Shown in pieces: positions 45,442 to 55,044 of a DNA stretch of 64,000 nt. Below the pieces are notes generated by a model. It ran no database searches, was not told the DNA's origin, and worked only from the letters and a program-made list of their open reading frames with translations. The position numbers and the translations under genes are program-made. How positions within the stretch are numbered: the stretch's first letter is position 1; each line of letters opens with the position of its first letter. Origin of the DNA: Bradyrhizobium roseum (GTDB lineage: Bacteria > Pseudomonadota > Alphaproteobacteria > Rhizobiales > Xanthobacteraceae); assembly GCF_030413175.1 (NCBI RefSeq), contig NZ_CP129212.1, forward strand, positions 744,001 to 808,000, read 5' to 3'.

Positions 45442-46077
45442 ATGCCACGTCAGGTTGATTACTATTTCTCGCTCCAATCGCCCTGGGCCTATATCGGCCA
45501 CCAGTCCTTTCGTCGCCTGGTAAGTACTTATGATCTCAAGGTAAATCATAAACCTGTGGTGCTGGTCGACCTGTTCTCGGAGACCGGCGGGTTGCCCCTG
45601 TTGAAGCGCCACCCGGTGCGGCAGCGCTACCGGATGGTTGAATTGCAGCGCTGGCGCGACAAGCGCGGTTTGACATTTCATCTGCAGCCGGCGAACTGGC
45701 CGTTCAACGCGCGTCTGGCCGATGGCGTCGTGATCGCGGCGCTCGAGGCCGGCCACGATCCCGACAACTATCTGCGCCGCGCCTTTGCCGCCGTCTGGGA
45801 AGATCAGCTCAACCTTGCCGATCCCGCAACCATCGCAAAACTTGCCGATGACTCGGGGCTTCCCGGCCAGGAACTGGTGGAGCGTTCCGGCGCGGAGGAC
45901 ATCAGCGCCAGATATGAACAGAATCGGCAGGAGGCACTGGACGCCGACGTGTTCGGCTCGCCGGTCTACGTGCTGGACGGCGAGGTGTTCTGGGGGCAGG
46001 ACCGCCTTGAATTGCTGGACGACGCATTGAAGTCCGGCCGGGCGCCCTATACCTCAAAGGTCCAGGACGCGCCTTGA
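45442..46077 (+). CDS. 2-hydroxychromene-2-carboxylate isomerase family protein
   Basis: A 211-residue DsbA/GST-kappa-fold protein. The active-site segment YYFSLQSPWAYIGHQSF has Ser in place of Cys, as in the isomerase NahD and kappa transferases. The cis-proline region is VFGSPVYVLDGEVFWGQDRLELL. Such enzymes use glutathione to isomerise aromatic ring-cleavage products. No degradation genes are nearby, so the substrate is unknown. It is divergent from the atp operon across about 275 bp. Confidence 0.9.
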   Translation: MPRQVDYYFSLQSPWAYIGHQSFRRLVSTYDLKVNHKPVVLVDLFSETGGLPLLKRHPVRQRYRMVELQRWRDKRGLTFHLQPANWPFNARLADGVVIAALEAGHDPDNYLRRAFAAVWEDQLNLADPATIAKLADDSGLPGQELVERSGAEDISARYEQNRQEALDADVFGSPVYVLDGEVFWGQDRLELLDDALKSGRAPYTSKVQDAP

Positions 46078-46129
46078 AAGCGCCCCGGCGGTCGAGGAAA
46101 CCGGTAACTCCTGAGGCGGGAGCAAGCCC

Positions 46130-46669
46130 ATGAGCACAGCGAGATCGTCGTCGAAATTCTCCACGATTTTCTTGCTGGCCGTTTGCTGCGCTGGCGCCGG
46201 TCAAGCGCTTGCGGGCCCGATGCCCGAGACCGAGAACGGCCGCTACGCGCTTTCGCCGGCGGGTGACGGCGTGCTCCGTCTCGACACCCGCACCGGCGCG
46301 GTCTCGACCTGCAACAATTCTGGCGCGGGCTGGGCTTGCTACACTGTGCCCGACGAGCGCGCGGCGATGGACAGCGAAATCGGCCGCCTGCAGTCCGACA
46401 TTGTCCGCCTGCAGGCCGAGAACGAACGACTCAAGTCGCAGCTCGCCGCGCGCGAGCCGGCGGTGCCCGGCAAGATAGAAGAGCCTTTGCCGAAATCGGA
46501 CTCGCTCAAGCCCGCCGAGCCGAAGGCGGCGGAGGGCGGCCGCAAGATCGAAATCCCGCTGCCGAGCGACCGCGACATGGACCGCATGATGTCGTTCCTG
46601 GAGCGGGCGTGGCGGCGCCTGATCGAGATGGCCAACCGCGTGCAGCGGGACATCGACGGCAAGATTTGA
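46130..46669 (+). CDS. Exported coiled-coil protein
   Basis: A 179-residue protein with a signal peptide (FSTIFLLAVCCAGAGQALAG). A small Cys-containing region (RYALSPAGDGVLRLDTRTGAVSTCNNSGAGWACYTVPDERAAM, two Cys) is followed by a leucine-zipper-like coiled coil (MDSEIGRLQSDIVRLQAENERLKSQLAA). A proline-rich linker and a C-terminal amphipathic helix complete it. GGGAGCAAG precedes the start. Conserved-looking in Bradyrhizobium; function unknown. Confidence 0.78.
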   Translation: MSTARSSSKFSTIFLLAVCCAGAGQALAGPMPETENGRYALSPAGDGVLRLDTRTGAVSTCNNSGAGWACYTVPDERAAMDSEIGRLQSDIVRLQAENERLKSQLAAREPAVPGKIEEPLPKSDSLKPAEPKAAEGGRKIEIPLPSDRDMDRMMSFLERAWRRLIEMANRVQRDIDGKI

Positions 46670-46729
46670 CGGGTAGCTCCGTCGTGCGTTGCGCTTTCTC
46701 CTCTCGTCGTCCCGGCGAAGGCTGAACTT

Positions 46730-46821
46730 GTAGGGTGGGCAAAGCGAAGCGTGCCCACCGTCTCACAACGAGTTCGATGATGGATGGTGGGCACGTCGCT
46801 TCGCTCCTTTGCCCACGCTAC
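46730..46821. repeat. Palindromic intergenic repeat, GTAGGGTGGGCAAAG family
   Basis: Begins GTAGGGTGGGCAAAGCGAAGCG and ends CGCTTCGCTCCTTTGCCCACGCTAC, an imperfect long inverted repeat with inner GTGCCCACC/GGTGGGCAC. A relative of the element at 14303-14383. It sits between the coiled-coil gene and yjbQ. Confidence 0.85.
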
Positions 46822-46834
46822 AAAGATAGGCATT

Positions 46835-47308
46835 ATGACTTCACCCAAATCCCTCTCTCGCACGACGCCTTCCGTCGTCACCGCCAATACCATCGTCTCC
46901 TCGCTGCTGACGGTGGAAACGCGCGGCGCAGGCTTTACCGACCTGAGCTCCGAAGTGACAAAATTCCTGCGCGACGTGCATGCGCGCGAAGGCGCAGTGA
47001 CGCTGTTCATTCGCCACACCTCGGCGTCGCTGACGATCCAGGAAAATGCCGACCCGACCGTGCTGGTTGATCTGGCCACCGCGCTCGATCGCCTCGCGCC
47101 GGAGAGCGCCGGATGGCGTCATGACACCGAGGGGCCGGATGACATGCCGGCGCATATCAAGGCCATGCTGACGTCAACCTCGCTGCACGTCCCGGTGCTG
47201 CAGGGCGCCCCCGCGCTGGGCACGTGGCAGGCGATCTATCTGGTCGAGCATCGCGCGCGGCCGCACCGGCGCGAGATCGTGCTGCAGTTCGTCGGCGTGG
47301 CGGAGTGA
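46835..47308 (+). CDS. YjbQ/UPF0047 family protein
   Basis: A 157-residue member of the YjbQ family, some of which have thiamine-phosphate synthase activity. Conserved motifs are RHTSASLTIQENADPTVLVDL, HDTEGPDDMPAHIKAML, and LGTWQAIYLVEHRARPHRREIVLQF. The His residues in these motifs line a metal site in solved homologues. The start at 46835 is chosen because an earlier ATG at 46784 lies in the repeat element. Confidence 0.93.
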   Translation: MTSPKSLSRTTPSVVTANTIVSSLLTVETRGAGFTDLSSEVTKFLRDVHAREGAVTLFIRHTSASLTIQENADPTVLVDLATALDRLAPESAGWRHDTEGPDDMPAHIKAMLTSTSLHVPVLQGAPALGTWQAIYLVEHRARPHRREIVLQFVGVAE

Positions 47309-47323
47309 GGCGGCCGCAAAGCA

Positions 47324-47353
47324 AAACGGCCGCGGATCGCTCCGCGGCCGTTT
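47324..47353. terminator. Terminator between yjbQ and the MHS transporter
   Basis: A 13-bp stem AAACGGCCGCGGA (47324-47336) with TCCGCGGCCGTTT (47341-47353), 4-nt loop, in a 75-bp convergent gap. Short T/A runs on both flanks suggest it serves both genes. Confidence 0.8.
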
Positions 47354-47382
47354 CATGATCTCGTTACGCTGAACGAAACCGA

Positions 47383-49071
47383 TTACTTCGTGATGTCGAC
47401 GTCCTTGGTTTCCGGCAGGAAGAAGAAGCCGACAACCGCGGTGATCGATGCGAAGATGATCGGATACCACAGACCCGCGTAGATATCGCCGGTCGAGGCC
47501 ACGATCGCGAAGGCGGTCGCCGGCAGCAATCCGCCGAACCAGCCGTTGCCGATGTGGTAGGGCAGCGACATCGAGGTGTAGCGGATTTTGGTCGGGAACA
47601 GTTCGACCAGCATCGCCGCGATCGGCCCGTACACCATGGTGACGTAGATCACCAGGATGAACAGCAGCCCGATCACCGCGGCGACCTGCGGTTTGAAGAT
47701 GTCGAACGGATGCGTCATCTTCACGATCTGGGCGTCGCCGGCCTTCGGGTAGCCCGCGGCCTGCACCGCCGCCAGCACGGCTGGATTCGATGTCTTGGCA
47801 TCCGCATAGGCCGTCTCCTTGCCGTTGACGACGACTTTTACGCCGGAGCCTGCGGCGCCGTAGCTGGTCGTATACCTGACCGACTGCTGCGCGAGGTAGG
47901 CGCGGGCCGTGTCGCAAGGCGCCGTGAAGACGCGGGTGCCGACCGGGTTGAACAGATCGCCGCACAGCGCGGGATCCGAGACGACCTCGACCTTCACGGT
48001 TTCGATCGCTTTCTCCAGCGCCGGGTTGGCGTTGGAGGTGATCATCTTGAAGATCGGGAAGAAGGTCAGCGCCGCGATCAGGCAGCCTGCCAGGATGATG
48101 GGCTTGCGGCCGATCTTGTCGGACAGCACGCCGAACACGATGAAGAAGCCGGTGCCGAACAGCAGCGACCAGGCGATCAACAGGTTGGCGGTGTAGCCAT
48201 CGACCTTGAGGATCGATTGCATGAAGAACAGCGCGTAGAACTGGCCGGTGTACCAGACCACGCCCTGGCCCATCACGCCGCCGAGCAGGGCGATGATCAC
48301 GATCTTGGCGTTGCTCCAGTTGGCGAAGGCTTCGGTCAAGGGGGCCTTCGAACTCTTGCCCTCATCCTTCATCTTCTGGAAGACCGGCGATTCATTGAGC
48401 CGCAGCCGGATCCAGACCGAGATACCGAGCAGCAGCACCGAGACCAGGAACGGAATACGCCAGCCCCATTTCGCGAATTCCGGTTCGCCGAGCGCGGTAC
48501 GGGTGAACAGGATCACCAGCAGCGACAGGAACAGGCCGAGCGTGGCCGTGGTCTGGATGAACGAGGTGTAGTAGCCGCGTTTGCCCATCGGGGCATGTTC
48601 GGCCACATAGGTTGCCGCACCGCCATATTCGCCGCCGAGCGCGAGGCCCTGCAGCAGGCGCAACGCGATCAGGATGATCGGCGCCGCGATGCCGATGGTC
48701 GCCGCGTTGGGCAGGATGCCGACGATGAACGTCGAGAGGCCCATGATCAGGATGGTGACGAGGAAGGTGTATTTGCGGCCGACGATGTCGCCGACGCGAC
48801 CGAACACGATGGCGCCGAACGGACGGACGATGAAGCCCGCGGCGAACGCCAGCAGCGCGAAGATGTCGCGCGTGGCCTGGTTGAACATCGGCTGGTTTGT
48901 CGCGGGATCGATCACGCCGAAGAACTGCGCGCCGATCACGCTGGCGAGCGAGCCGAACAGATAGAAGTCGTACCATTCGAAGACGGTGCCGAGCGAGGAA
49001 GCGAGAATGACGAAACGTTCGTCCTTCGTCATTCCTGCGGCCTTGCCGGATGTGGCAGTCATAGTGGACAT
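47383..49071 (-). CDS. MFS transporter, metabolite:proton symporter (MHS) family
   Basis: A 562-residue permease of the sugar/metabolite:H+ family. Signatures include FEWYDFYLFGSLASVIGAQFF (helix 1), GRVGDIVGRKYTFLVTILIMG, RLLQGLALGGEYGGAATYVAEHAP and GVLSDKIGRKPIILAG. An insertion of about 110 residues (roughly 344-455) between later helices is extracytoplasmic. It contains Cys in DPALCGDLFNP and FTAPCDTARAY. Substrates of the family include alpha-ketoglutarate, proline and shikimate; none can be assigned. The start at 49071 has GGGGAG upstream. Confidence 0.9.
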   Translation of the reverse strand: MSTMTATSGKAAGMTKDERFVILASSLGTVFEWYDFYLFGSLASVIGAQFFGVIDPATNQPMFNQATRDIFALLAFAAGFIVRPFGAIVFGRVGDIVGRKYTFLVTILIMGLSTFIVGILPNAATIGIAAPIILIALRLLQGLALGGEYGGAATYVAEHAPMGKRGYYTSFIQTTATLGLFLSLLVILFTRTALGEPEFAKWGWRIPFLVSVLLLGISVWIRLRLNESPVFQKMKDEGKSSKAPLTEAFANWSNAKIVIIALLGGVMGQGVVWYTGQFYALFFMQSILKVDGYTANLLIAWSLLFGTGFFIVFGVLSDKIGRKPIILAGCLIAALTFFPIFKMITSNANPALEKAIETVKVEVVSDPALCGDLFNPVGTRVFTAPCDTARAYLAQQSVRYTTSYGAAGSGVKVVVNGKETAYADAKTSNPAVLAAVQAAGYPKAGDAQIVKMTHPFDIFKPQVAAVIGLLFILVIYVTMVYGPIAAMLVELFPTKIRYTSMSLPYHIGNGWFGGLLPATAFAIVASTGDIYAGLWYPIIFASITAVVGFFFLPETKDVDITK

Positions 49072-49366
49072 TTCAACACTCCCCAAAATTGATGCAAAGT
49101 CCGCCCTTGCCGAACTTGGCCGGATTAGCTGGGCTTGGTGCCAAGGTAACATCCCCGTGAAAGCACCCCCAATACGACTTTCGGCCCTTTGCACGGCGTG
49201 TGCGGCCGGGTTTGTGCGGGGTCCCGCGGAACGCGGAGGCGTATTGCAGCGCACAAGTGTGCGGGTTAACTGCTTTCAAACATGATAGGATTGGCCGCTT
49301 GCGCTCGTCTGTCCAACGCGGGACAAAGCGGAGCGGACCCCTCGCAAGCCAGTGCAAGAGAGCCGA

Positions 49367-50041
49367 ATGACGACCTCTGCCATTACCCGCCTCGTCATCG
49401 CCGATGACCATCCGCTGTTCCGCGATGCGTTGCGTCAGGCGGTTGTCAGCGTCATGGCGTCCGCCGTCGTCAGCCAAGCCGGCTCGTTCGACGATCTTAC
49501 CGCGATGCTGGAACGGGATTCCGAGGTCGACCTGATCCTGCTCGATCTCACCATGCCTGGAATCTCCGGCTTCTCAGGCCTGATCTATTTGCGCGCGCAA
49601 TACCCGGCGATCCCGGTGGTCATCGTCTCCGCCAGCGACGATGCCGGAACCATCCGCCGCTCGCTGGATTTCGGCGCCTCCGGCTTCATTCCCAAGCGCT
49701 TCGGCGTCGAAACGCTGCGCGACGCGATCATGAAGGTGATGGAGGGCGAGGTCTGGGTTCCGCCGGACACCGATCTGTCCTCGGCCGACGACCCCGACAT
49801 GTCGCGCCTGCGCGACCGCCTGGTAACGCTGACGCCGCAGCAGGTGCGGGTGCTGATGATGCTGTCGGAAGGGCTGCTCAACAAGCAGATCGCCTACGAG
49901 CTCGGCGTCTCGGAAGCCACCATCAAGGCGCACGTCTCGGCGATCCTGCAGAAGCTCGGCGTCGAGAGCCGGACCCAGGCCGTGATCGCGGCGGCGAAGA
50001 TTGCCGGCGGCCAATGGCGCCAGGGCACGCCGACGGGTTAG
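49367..50041 (+). CDS. LuxR/NarL-family response regulator
   Basis: A 224-residue regulator. The receiver has DDHPLF, phosphoacceptor D60 in LILLDLTMPGISG, and K in FIPKRFG. The GerE helix-turn-helix is LTPQQVRVLMMLSEGLLNKQIAYELGVSEATIKAHVSAILQKLGVESR. The start could be GTG 49352. It lies convergent to the large hybrid kinase, and similar pairs of hybrid kinase plus NarL-type regulator are known, for example in Pseudomonas alcohol-oxidation control, so pairing is plausible. Confidence 0.93.
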   Translation: MTTSAITRLVIADDHPLFRDALRQAVVSVMASAVVSQAGSFDDLTAMLERDSEVDLILLDLTMPGISGFSGLIYLRAQYPAIPVVIVSASDDAGTIRRSLDFGASGFIPKRFGVETLRDAIMKVMEGEVWVPPDTDLSSADDPDMSRLRDRLVTLTPQQVRVLMMLSEGLLNKQIAYELGVSEATIKAHVSAILQKLGVESRTQAVIAAAKIAGGQWRQGTPTG

Positions 50042-50062
50042 CATCCGACGTAAACTCTCGGC

Positions 50063-50172
50063 CGTCATTCCGGGGCGCGCCTTTTTGGCGCGAACCCGGA
50101 ATCCAACAAGCAACGGGTCCAGCGGTGAATTGGATTCCGGGTTCGCGCCAAGGGGCGCGCCCCGGAATGACG
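50063..50172. repeat. Long inverted repeat CGTCATTCCGGGGCGCG family
   Basis: The left arm (50063-50104) and right arm (50131-50172) are nearly complementary over about 40 nt, with the core CATTCCGGGGCGCG and GCGCGCCCCGGAATG. They enclose a 26-bp centre. Lies between two convergent genes. A dispersed Bradyrhizobium element that would fold into a long cruciform or RNA hairpin. Confidence 0.85.
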
Positions 50173-50177
50173 ACCAT

Positions 50178-53100
50178 CTATTCCGCCGCCACCATCTGCT
50201 GCGCGCGCCATTGGCCGAGCAGCGCGCGCAGCGAGGCCGGCTTCACCGGCTTGTTGAGGATCGCGATGTTTTCCTCGCGGGCGGCGGCGCGGACGTTGGG
50301 GCTGCGGTCCGCCGTGATGAGGATGGCTGGAATGGCTTCGCCGAAGCGGCGGCGGATCTCGCGGATCGCGGCGACACCGTTGCCGCGGTCGAGATGGTAG
50401 TCGACCAGGAGGCCGGTCACGCTGTTGCCGGAGGCTTCGATCGCTGCGATCGCGGCGTCCGGATCGGCCACCGCGATCACCTCGGCGTCCCACGCCGTCA
50501 GCAGCGTCTTCATGCCGTCGAGGATCGCCGGATCGTTCTCGATGCAGACGATCAGGGCGCCGCTCATCGGCGTCTTCGAAAGCGGCGTTGCGCTGGTGAC
50601 CGCGGCGGTATGGTCGATGGCGTTGGCAACCGGCACCGTCACCGAAAACACCGAACCGCCGCTGGCGGTGGCGTCGATCGCGATACCGTGGTTGAGCACG
50701 CGCGCCAGCCGCTCGACGATCGACAGGCCAAGGCCGAGGCCGCGCGCGATCCGTGCGCCCTGTTCGAGGCGGTGAAATTCCTTGAAGATCTCGCCGCGCT
50801 TGGTCACGGGGATGCCGACGCCGGTGTCCCAGACGCCGATCTGCAGCGACTGTCCGTGGCGGCGGCAGCCGACCAGCACGCGGCCGCGCGGGGTGTATTT
50901 GATGGCGTTGGAAATGAAATTCTGCAGCAGCCGGCGCAACAGCGAGCGGTCGGACTGCACCGGCAGCGAGCAGGGCACGAAGGTCAGCTTCAGCCCCTTG
51001 GCGCGGGCGATCGGCGCGAACTCGATCTCGAGCGAGCGCATCAGGTCGGCCATCTTGAAGCTCGAGATCGAGGTCGTCATCGCGCCCGCGTCGAGCCGCG
51101 AGATATCCAGCAGCGCGCCGAGGATTTCCTCGATCGCCTCCAGCGAGTCGTCGATGTTCTCGACTAGGCGCGAATCCTCGCCGCCGGTCTGCCGCTCGAC
51201 CATGCTCGTCACATAGAGCCGCGCCGCGTTGAGCGGCTGCAGGATGTCGTGGCTGGCAGCCGCCAGGAACCGCGTTTTCGAGATGTTGGCGTCCTCGGCG
51301 GTGCTCTTGGCCTGGGCCAGCTCGGAGTTCAGCCGCGTCAGTTCCTCGGTGCGGTCGCGCACGCGTTTTTCCAGCGTCGCATTGGCGCGTTCCAGCGCCT
51401 CGGCCGCCTCAAAACTCGGGGTGACGTCGGAAAAGGTGATGACGAACCCGCCGCCCGGCATCCGGTTGGAGCGGACCTCGATCACCATGTGGCGGTCGGG
51501 CAGGCGCTCCAGATAGGGGGCGCCCTCGGTGGTGTAGGCCTCCAGCCGCCGCTGCAGCAGCGTATCGGGATCGCCAGGATCGGCTGCGCTGACGGCGCCC
51601 ATGAATTCGAGGATTTCCTGCAAGGGAATGCCGAGCTGCACCAGATGCGGCGGCAGCGCGAGGATTTCGCCGAACTGGGCGTTCGAGCAGATCAGCTGCA
51701 GGTCCGCATCGAACACCGCAATGCCCTGGCGCACATGGTTCAGCGCGGTCTGCAGGATCTCGCGGTTGAAATGCAGCGCGGCGTGGGAATCGTCGAGCAG
51801 TTTCAGCGCGGCCTTGGCAGAGACGGTGCGCTTGCGCAGCAGCAGCGACATCACGAGGCGCGAGGAGGCCGCCCCGATCGAGGAGGCGATCAGGCGTTCG
51901 GCGTGCTGCAGCAATTCGAAATCGGCGGGGGCCGATGGATCGAGATGGCCTGGATGGCTGATGGCGAAGGCCTCGAACGCCTGGGCGGCGCGCTCCGGGC
52001 CGAGATATTGCGCCACCGTGCTCTGGATGTCCTGCACGGTCACGGTGGTACGCCAGCGACGAAACGTCGGCGCGATCGGCGTCAGCGCGCTGGGTACGAA
52101 CAGGTCCGCCTGCAGCCGCTCGATCGACGACGGCCGTTGCGCCAGCGACATCACGATATAGGTGAGGATGTTGAGCGACAGCGACCAGATCACGCCATGC
52201 ATCAGCGGCGGCAGATCGGCGCCGAATAGCGCCCGCGGTCGCAGCGCCTCGATGCCGAACGGGCCATGTTGCAGGAAAAGCAGACCGGCGGTGCTGCCTT
52301 CCAGGAAGCTCGGCACGAACAGCGTATAGGCCCACACGGCAAAGCCGACCAGCATACCGGTCATGGCGCCGCGCGCGGTGCCTTCGCGCCAGAAAAGTCC
52401 ACCGAAGAAGGCCGGCGCCAGTTGCGCCAGCGCTGCGAACGACAAGAGGCCGATCGCCGCCAACTGCGTGTTGCCGAGCGCGCGATAGTACAGATACGCC
52501 ATCACCATGATGGCGAAGATGGCAAAGCGCCGGATGCTGAGCAGGAAGTCGCCAAAATCCTTGCTGCCGTCGCGCGCCGCCCGGCCGCGCTGCAGCACCA
52601 GCGGCAGCACGATGTCATTGGAGACCATGATGGAGAGCGCGACGCATTCCACGATCACCATCGCGGTCGCCGCCGACAGGCCGCCGACGAAGACGGCAAT
52701 GCTGAGCAGCGTGGCATCCGCCTCGATCGGCAGCGCCAGCACGTACATGTCGCTGTCGACGGCGCCGAACGGGAAGGTGACGAGGCCGGCAAGGGCAATC
52801 GGAATCACGAACAGATTGATCGCGACCAGATAGAGCGGAAACAGCCAGCGGGCGCGGCTGACCTCCGCCGGGCTGGAGTTCTCGACCACGCTGACGTGAA
52901 ACTGCCGCGGCAGCAGCATGATCGCGCAGAAAGACAATAGCGTCATGGTGAGGAAATTGCCGATCGACGGAGAATAGTTCATCGCGCGCACAGCCTCCGG
53001 CGTCTTCATCGCGCGTTCGATCAGTTCGACCGGCGTGAACATCCAGAAGGTGACGAAGGCGCCGGCGGCGAGGAAGGCCACCAGCTTGACGATGGATTCG

Positions 53101-53687
53101 GTGGCGACCGCCAGCATCAGGCCGTGCTGGTGTTCGGTGGCGTCGGTCTGCCGGGTGCCGAACAGCACCGCGAACGCCGCCATCGCCAGCGTCACCACCA
53201 GCGCGATGTCGCCGATGATCGGGATCGAGGAGAACAGCTTGTCCTCGCCCAAAATCGTTTCCAGCGAGGACGCCACCGCCTTGAGCTGCAGCGCGATATA
53301 CGGCACGGAGCCGACGATCGCGATGACGGCGACGGTGGCGGCCACCGCCTGGCTCTTGCCGTAGCGCGCCGCGATGAAGTCGGCGATCGAGGTGATGTTC
53401 TGCGATTTGGCGAGCTGGATCACGCGTCGCAGCAGCGGCGTGCACAGGCCGATCATCAGGATCGGGCCGACATAGATCGCAAGGAAGTCGATGCTGGTGC
53501 GGGTGGCGAAACCGACCGAGCCGAAGAAGGTCCACGAGGTGCAGTAGATCGCCAGCGACAGCGGATAGATCAGCATGCCGGCGCGGCCACGCTGGCCCGG
53601 CGACAGCCGGTCGCCATAGCTGGCGACGAAGAACAGCAGGCCGATATAGGCAAAGGCGGCGGCGATTACGCCCCAGTCGTGCAGCAT
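50178..53687 (-). CDS. Hybrid sensor kinase with Na+/solute symporter-like N-terminus
   Basis: A 1,169-residue protein. The N-terminal half (about 1-515) is a sodium:solute symporter-like membrane domain with some thirteen helices (for example AIYCTSWTFFGSVGFATRTSIDFLAIYVGPI). A PAS domain (about 645-755) follows, then a HisKA domain with phospho-His in AASHDILQPLNAARLY (near 814), an ATPase domain (NFISNAIKYTPRGRV, DTGVGIP, GLGLGLSIVERL) and a receiver domain with D near 1095 (LLVDYHLDRGNG). The architecture matches CbrA/NahK-like transporter-coupled kinases. The start at 53687 follows GGGAGA. A LuxR-type regulator is convergent next door. Confidence 0.94.
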   Translation of the reverse strand: MLHDWGVIAAAFAYIGLLFFVASYGDRLSPGQRGRAGMLIYPLSLAIYCTSWTFFGSVGFATRTSIDFLAIYVGPILMIGLCTPLLRRVIQLAKSQNITSIADFIAARYGKSQAVAATVAVIAIVGSVPYIALQLKAVASSLETILGEDKLFSSIPIIGDIALVVTLAMAAFAVLFGTRQTDATEHQHGLMLAVATESIVKLVAFLAAGAFVTFWMFTPVELIERAMKTPEAVRAMNYSPSIGNFLTMTLLSFCAIMLLPRQFHVSVVENSSPAEVSRARWLFPLYLVAINLFVIPIALAGLVTFPFGAVDSDMYVLALPIEADATLLSIAVFVGGLSAATAMVIVECVALSIMVSNDIVLPLVLQRGRAARDGSKDFGDFLLSIRRFAIFAIMVMAYLYYRALGNTQLAAIGLLSFAALAQLAPAFFGGLFWREGTARGAMTGMLVGFAVWAYTLFVPSFLEGSTAGLLFLQHGPFGIEALRPRALFGADLPPLMHGVIWSLSLNILTYIVMSLAQRPSSIERLQADLFVPSALTPIAPTFRRWRTTVTVQDIQSTVAQYLGPERAAQAFEAFAISHPGHLDPSAPADFELLQHAERLIASSIGAASSRLVMSLLLRKRTVSAKAALKLLDDSHAALHFNREILQTALNHVRQGIAVFDADLQLICSNAQFGEILALPPHLVQLGIPLQEILEFMGAVSAADPGDPDTLLQRRLEAYTTEGAPYLERLPDRHMVIEVRSNRMPGGGFVITFSDVTPSFEAAEALERANATLEKRVRDRTEELTRLNSELAQAKSTAEDANISKTRFLAAASHDILQPLNAARLYVTSMVERQTGGEDSRLVENIDDSLEAIEEILGALLDISRLDAGAMTTSISSFKMADLMRSLEIEFAPIARAKGLKLTFVPCSLPVQSDRSLLRRLLQNFISNAIKYTPRGRVLVGCRRHGQSLQIGVWDTGVGIPVTKRGEIFKEFHRLEQGARIARGLGLGLSIVERLARVLNHGIAIDATASGGSVFSVTVPVANAIDHTAAVTSATPLSKTPMSGALIVCIENDPAILDGMKTLLTAWDAEVIAVADPDAAIAAIEASGNSVTGLLVDYHLDRGNGVAAIREIRRRFGEAIPAILITADRSPNVRAAAREENIAILNKPVKPASLRALLGQWRAQQMVAAE

Positions 53688-53814
53688 CGCTGCTTGTCTC
53701 CCTCTCCGGTCGGACGCGCGCTGGCGCCAATGCCGGAAACCAGGAGTATAAACGCTTTGGGCCAGCAGCGCATCGCGCCACCGGCCCAATTTTGCGAGGC
53801 TTGGGTGAGTAGGG

Positions 53815-55044
53815 TTACTCGGCCGCCAGCGATTTCTGCTTCACCGGCAGGCCAAGACGGTCCCAGACCTGCAGCAGCGCCTCGGCGAGCCCGTCAATCA
53901 GGCCGTCGTCGTGGTAGGGCGAGGGCGTGATGCGCAGCCGCTCGGTGCCCTTGGCGACCGTCGGATAGTTGATCGGCTGGATGTAGATGCCGTGCTCCTC
54001 CAGCAGCATGTCGCAGGCCTGCTTGCACTTCTCGGGGTCGCCGACGAACAGCGGCACGATGTGGGTGTCGCTCGACATCACGGGCAGGCCGGCGGCGTTG
54101 AGAATCGCCTTGACGCGGGCGGCGCGGTCCTGATGACGTTCGCGCTCCCAGTTCGAGCCCTTCAGGTGGCGGATCGCGGCGGTGGCGGCCGAGCAGATCG
54201 CCGGCGGCAGCGCGGTGGTGAAGATGAAGCCCGGCGCATAGGAGCGGACCGCGTCGATGATCTCGGCATTGCCGGCGATATAGCCGCCGAGGCAGCCGAA
54301 CGCCTTGGCGAGCGTGCCTTCAAGCACGTCGATGCGATGCATGACGCCGTCACGCTCGGCGATGCCGCCGCCGCGCGGGCCGTACATGCCGACCGCATGG
54401 ACTTCGTCGACATAGGTCATGGCGCCGTATTTATCGGCGAGATCGCAGATCTTCGACAGCGGCGCGACGTCGCCGTCCATCGAATACAGGCTCTCGCAGG
54501 CGATCAGCTTCGGCCGGTCAGGGCCGGCGGCGATCAGGAGTTCTTCCAGATGCGCCATGTCGTTATGGCGGAAGATCTGGCGTTCGCAGCCGGCCTGGCG
54601 CACGCCCTCGATCATCGAATTGTGGTTCAGCGCGTCGGAGAGGATCAGGCAGTTCGGAATCAGCTTGGCGATCGTCGAGATGCCGGTCTGGTTCGAGACG
54701 TAGCCCGAGGTGAACAGCAGCGAGGCCTGCTTGCCGTGCAGGTCGGCGAGTTCCTGTTCGAGCTGCACCAGCGGATGATGGGTGCCGGCGATGTTGCGGG
54801 TGCCGCCGGCGCCGGTGCCGACTCTTGTGGCGGTTTCGACCATGGCGCCGACCACCTTGGGATGCTGGCCCATGCCGAGATAATCGTTGGAACACCAGAT
54901 CACGACGTCGCGCTTGCCCTTGGGCGAGTGCCACACCGCGTGGGGAAATCGGCCGGCGATCCGTTCGAGATCGGCGAAAACGCGGTAGCGCCGCTCGTCA
55001 TGCAGGCGATTGAGGGCGGACTGGAAGAATTGGCTGTAATCCAT
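53815..55044 (-). CDS. hemA: 5-aminolevulinate synthase
   Basis: A 409-residue PLP enzyme condensing glycine and succinyl-CoA, first step of alphaproteobacterial heme synthesis. Visible are [10 protein letters not shown], the glycine/CoA loop [35 protein letters not shown], and the PLP Lys in [14 protein letters not shown] (K247). The C-terminus has [16 protein letters not shown]. The start at 55044 gives the usual 409-residue length; 33 further residues upstream are open but not conserved. A perfect FixK/FNR box lies about 148 bp upstream, so oxygen-regulated heme supply is likely. Confidence 0.97.
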   Translation of the reverse strand: MDYSQFFQSALNRLHDERRYRVFADLERIAGRFPHAVWHSPKGKRDVVIWCSNDYLGMGQHPKVVGAMVETATRVGTGAGGTRNIAGTHHPLVQLEQELADLHGKQASLLFTSGYVSNQTGISTIAKLIPNCLILSDALNHNSMIEGVRQAGCERQIFRHNDMAHLEELLIAAGPDRPKLIACESLYSMDGDVAPLSKICDLADKYGAMTYVDEVHAVGMYGPRGGGIAERDGVMHRIDVLEGTLAKAFGCLGGYIAGNAEIIDAVRSYAPGFIFTTALPPAICSAATAAIRHLKGSNWERERHQDRAARVKAILNAAGLPVMSSDTHIVPLFVGDPEKCKQACDMLLEEHGIYIQPINYPTVAKGTERLRITPSPYHDDGLIDGLAEALLQVWDRLGLPVKQKSLAAE

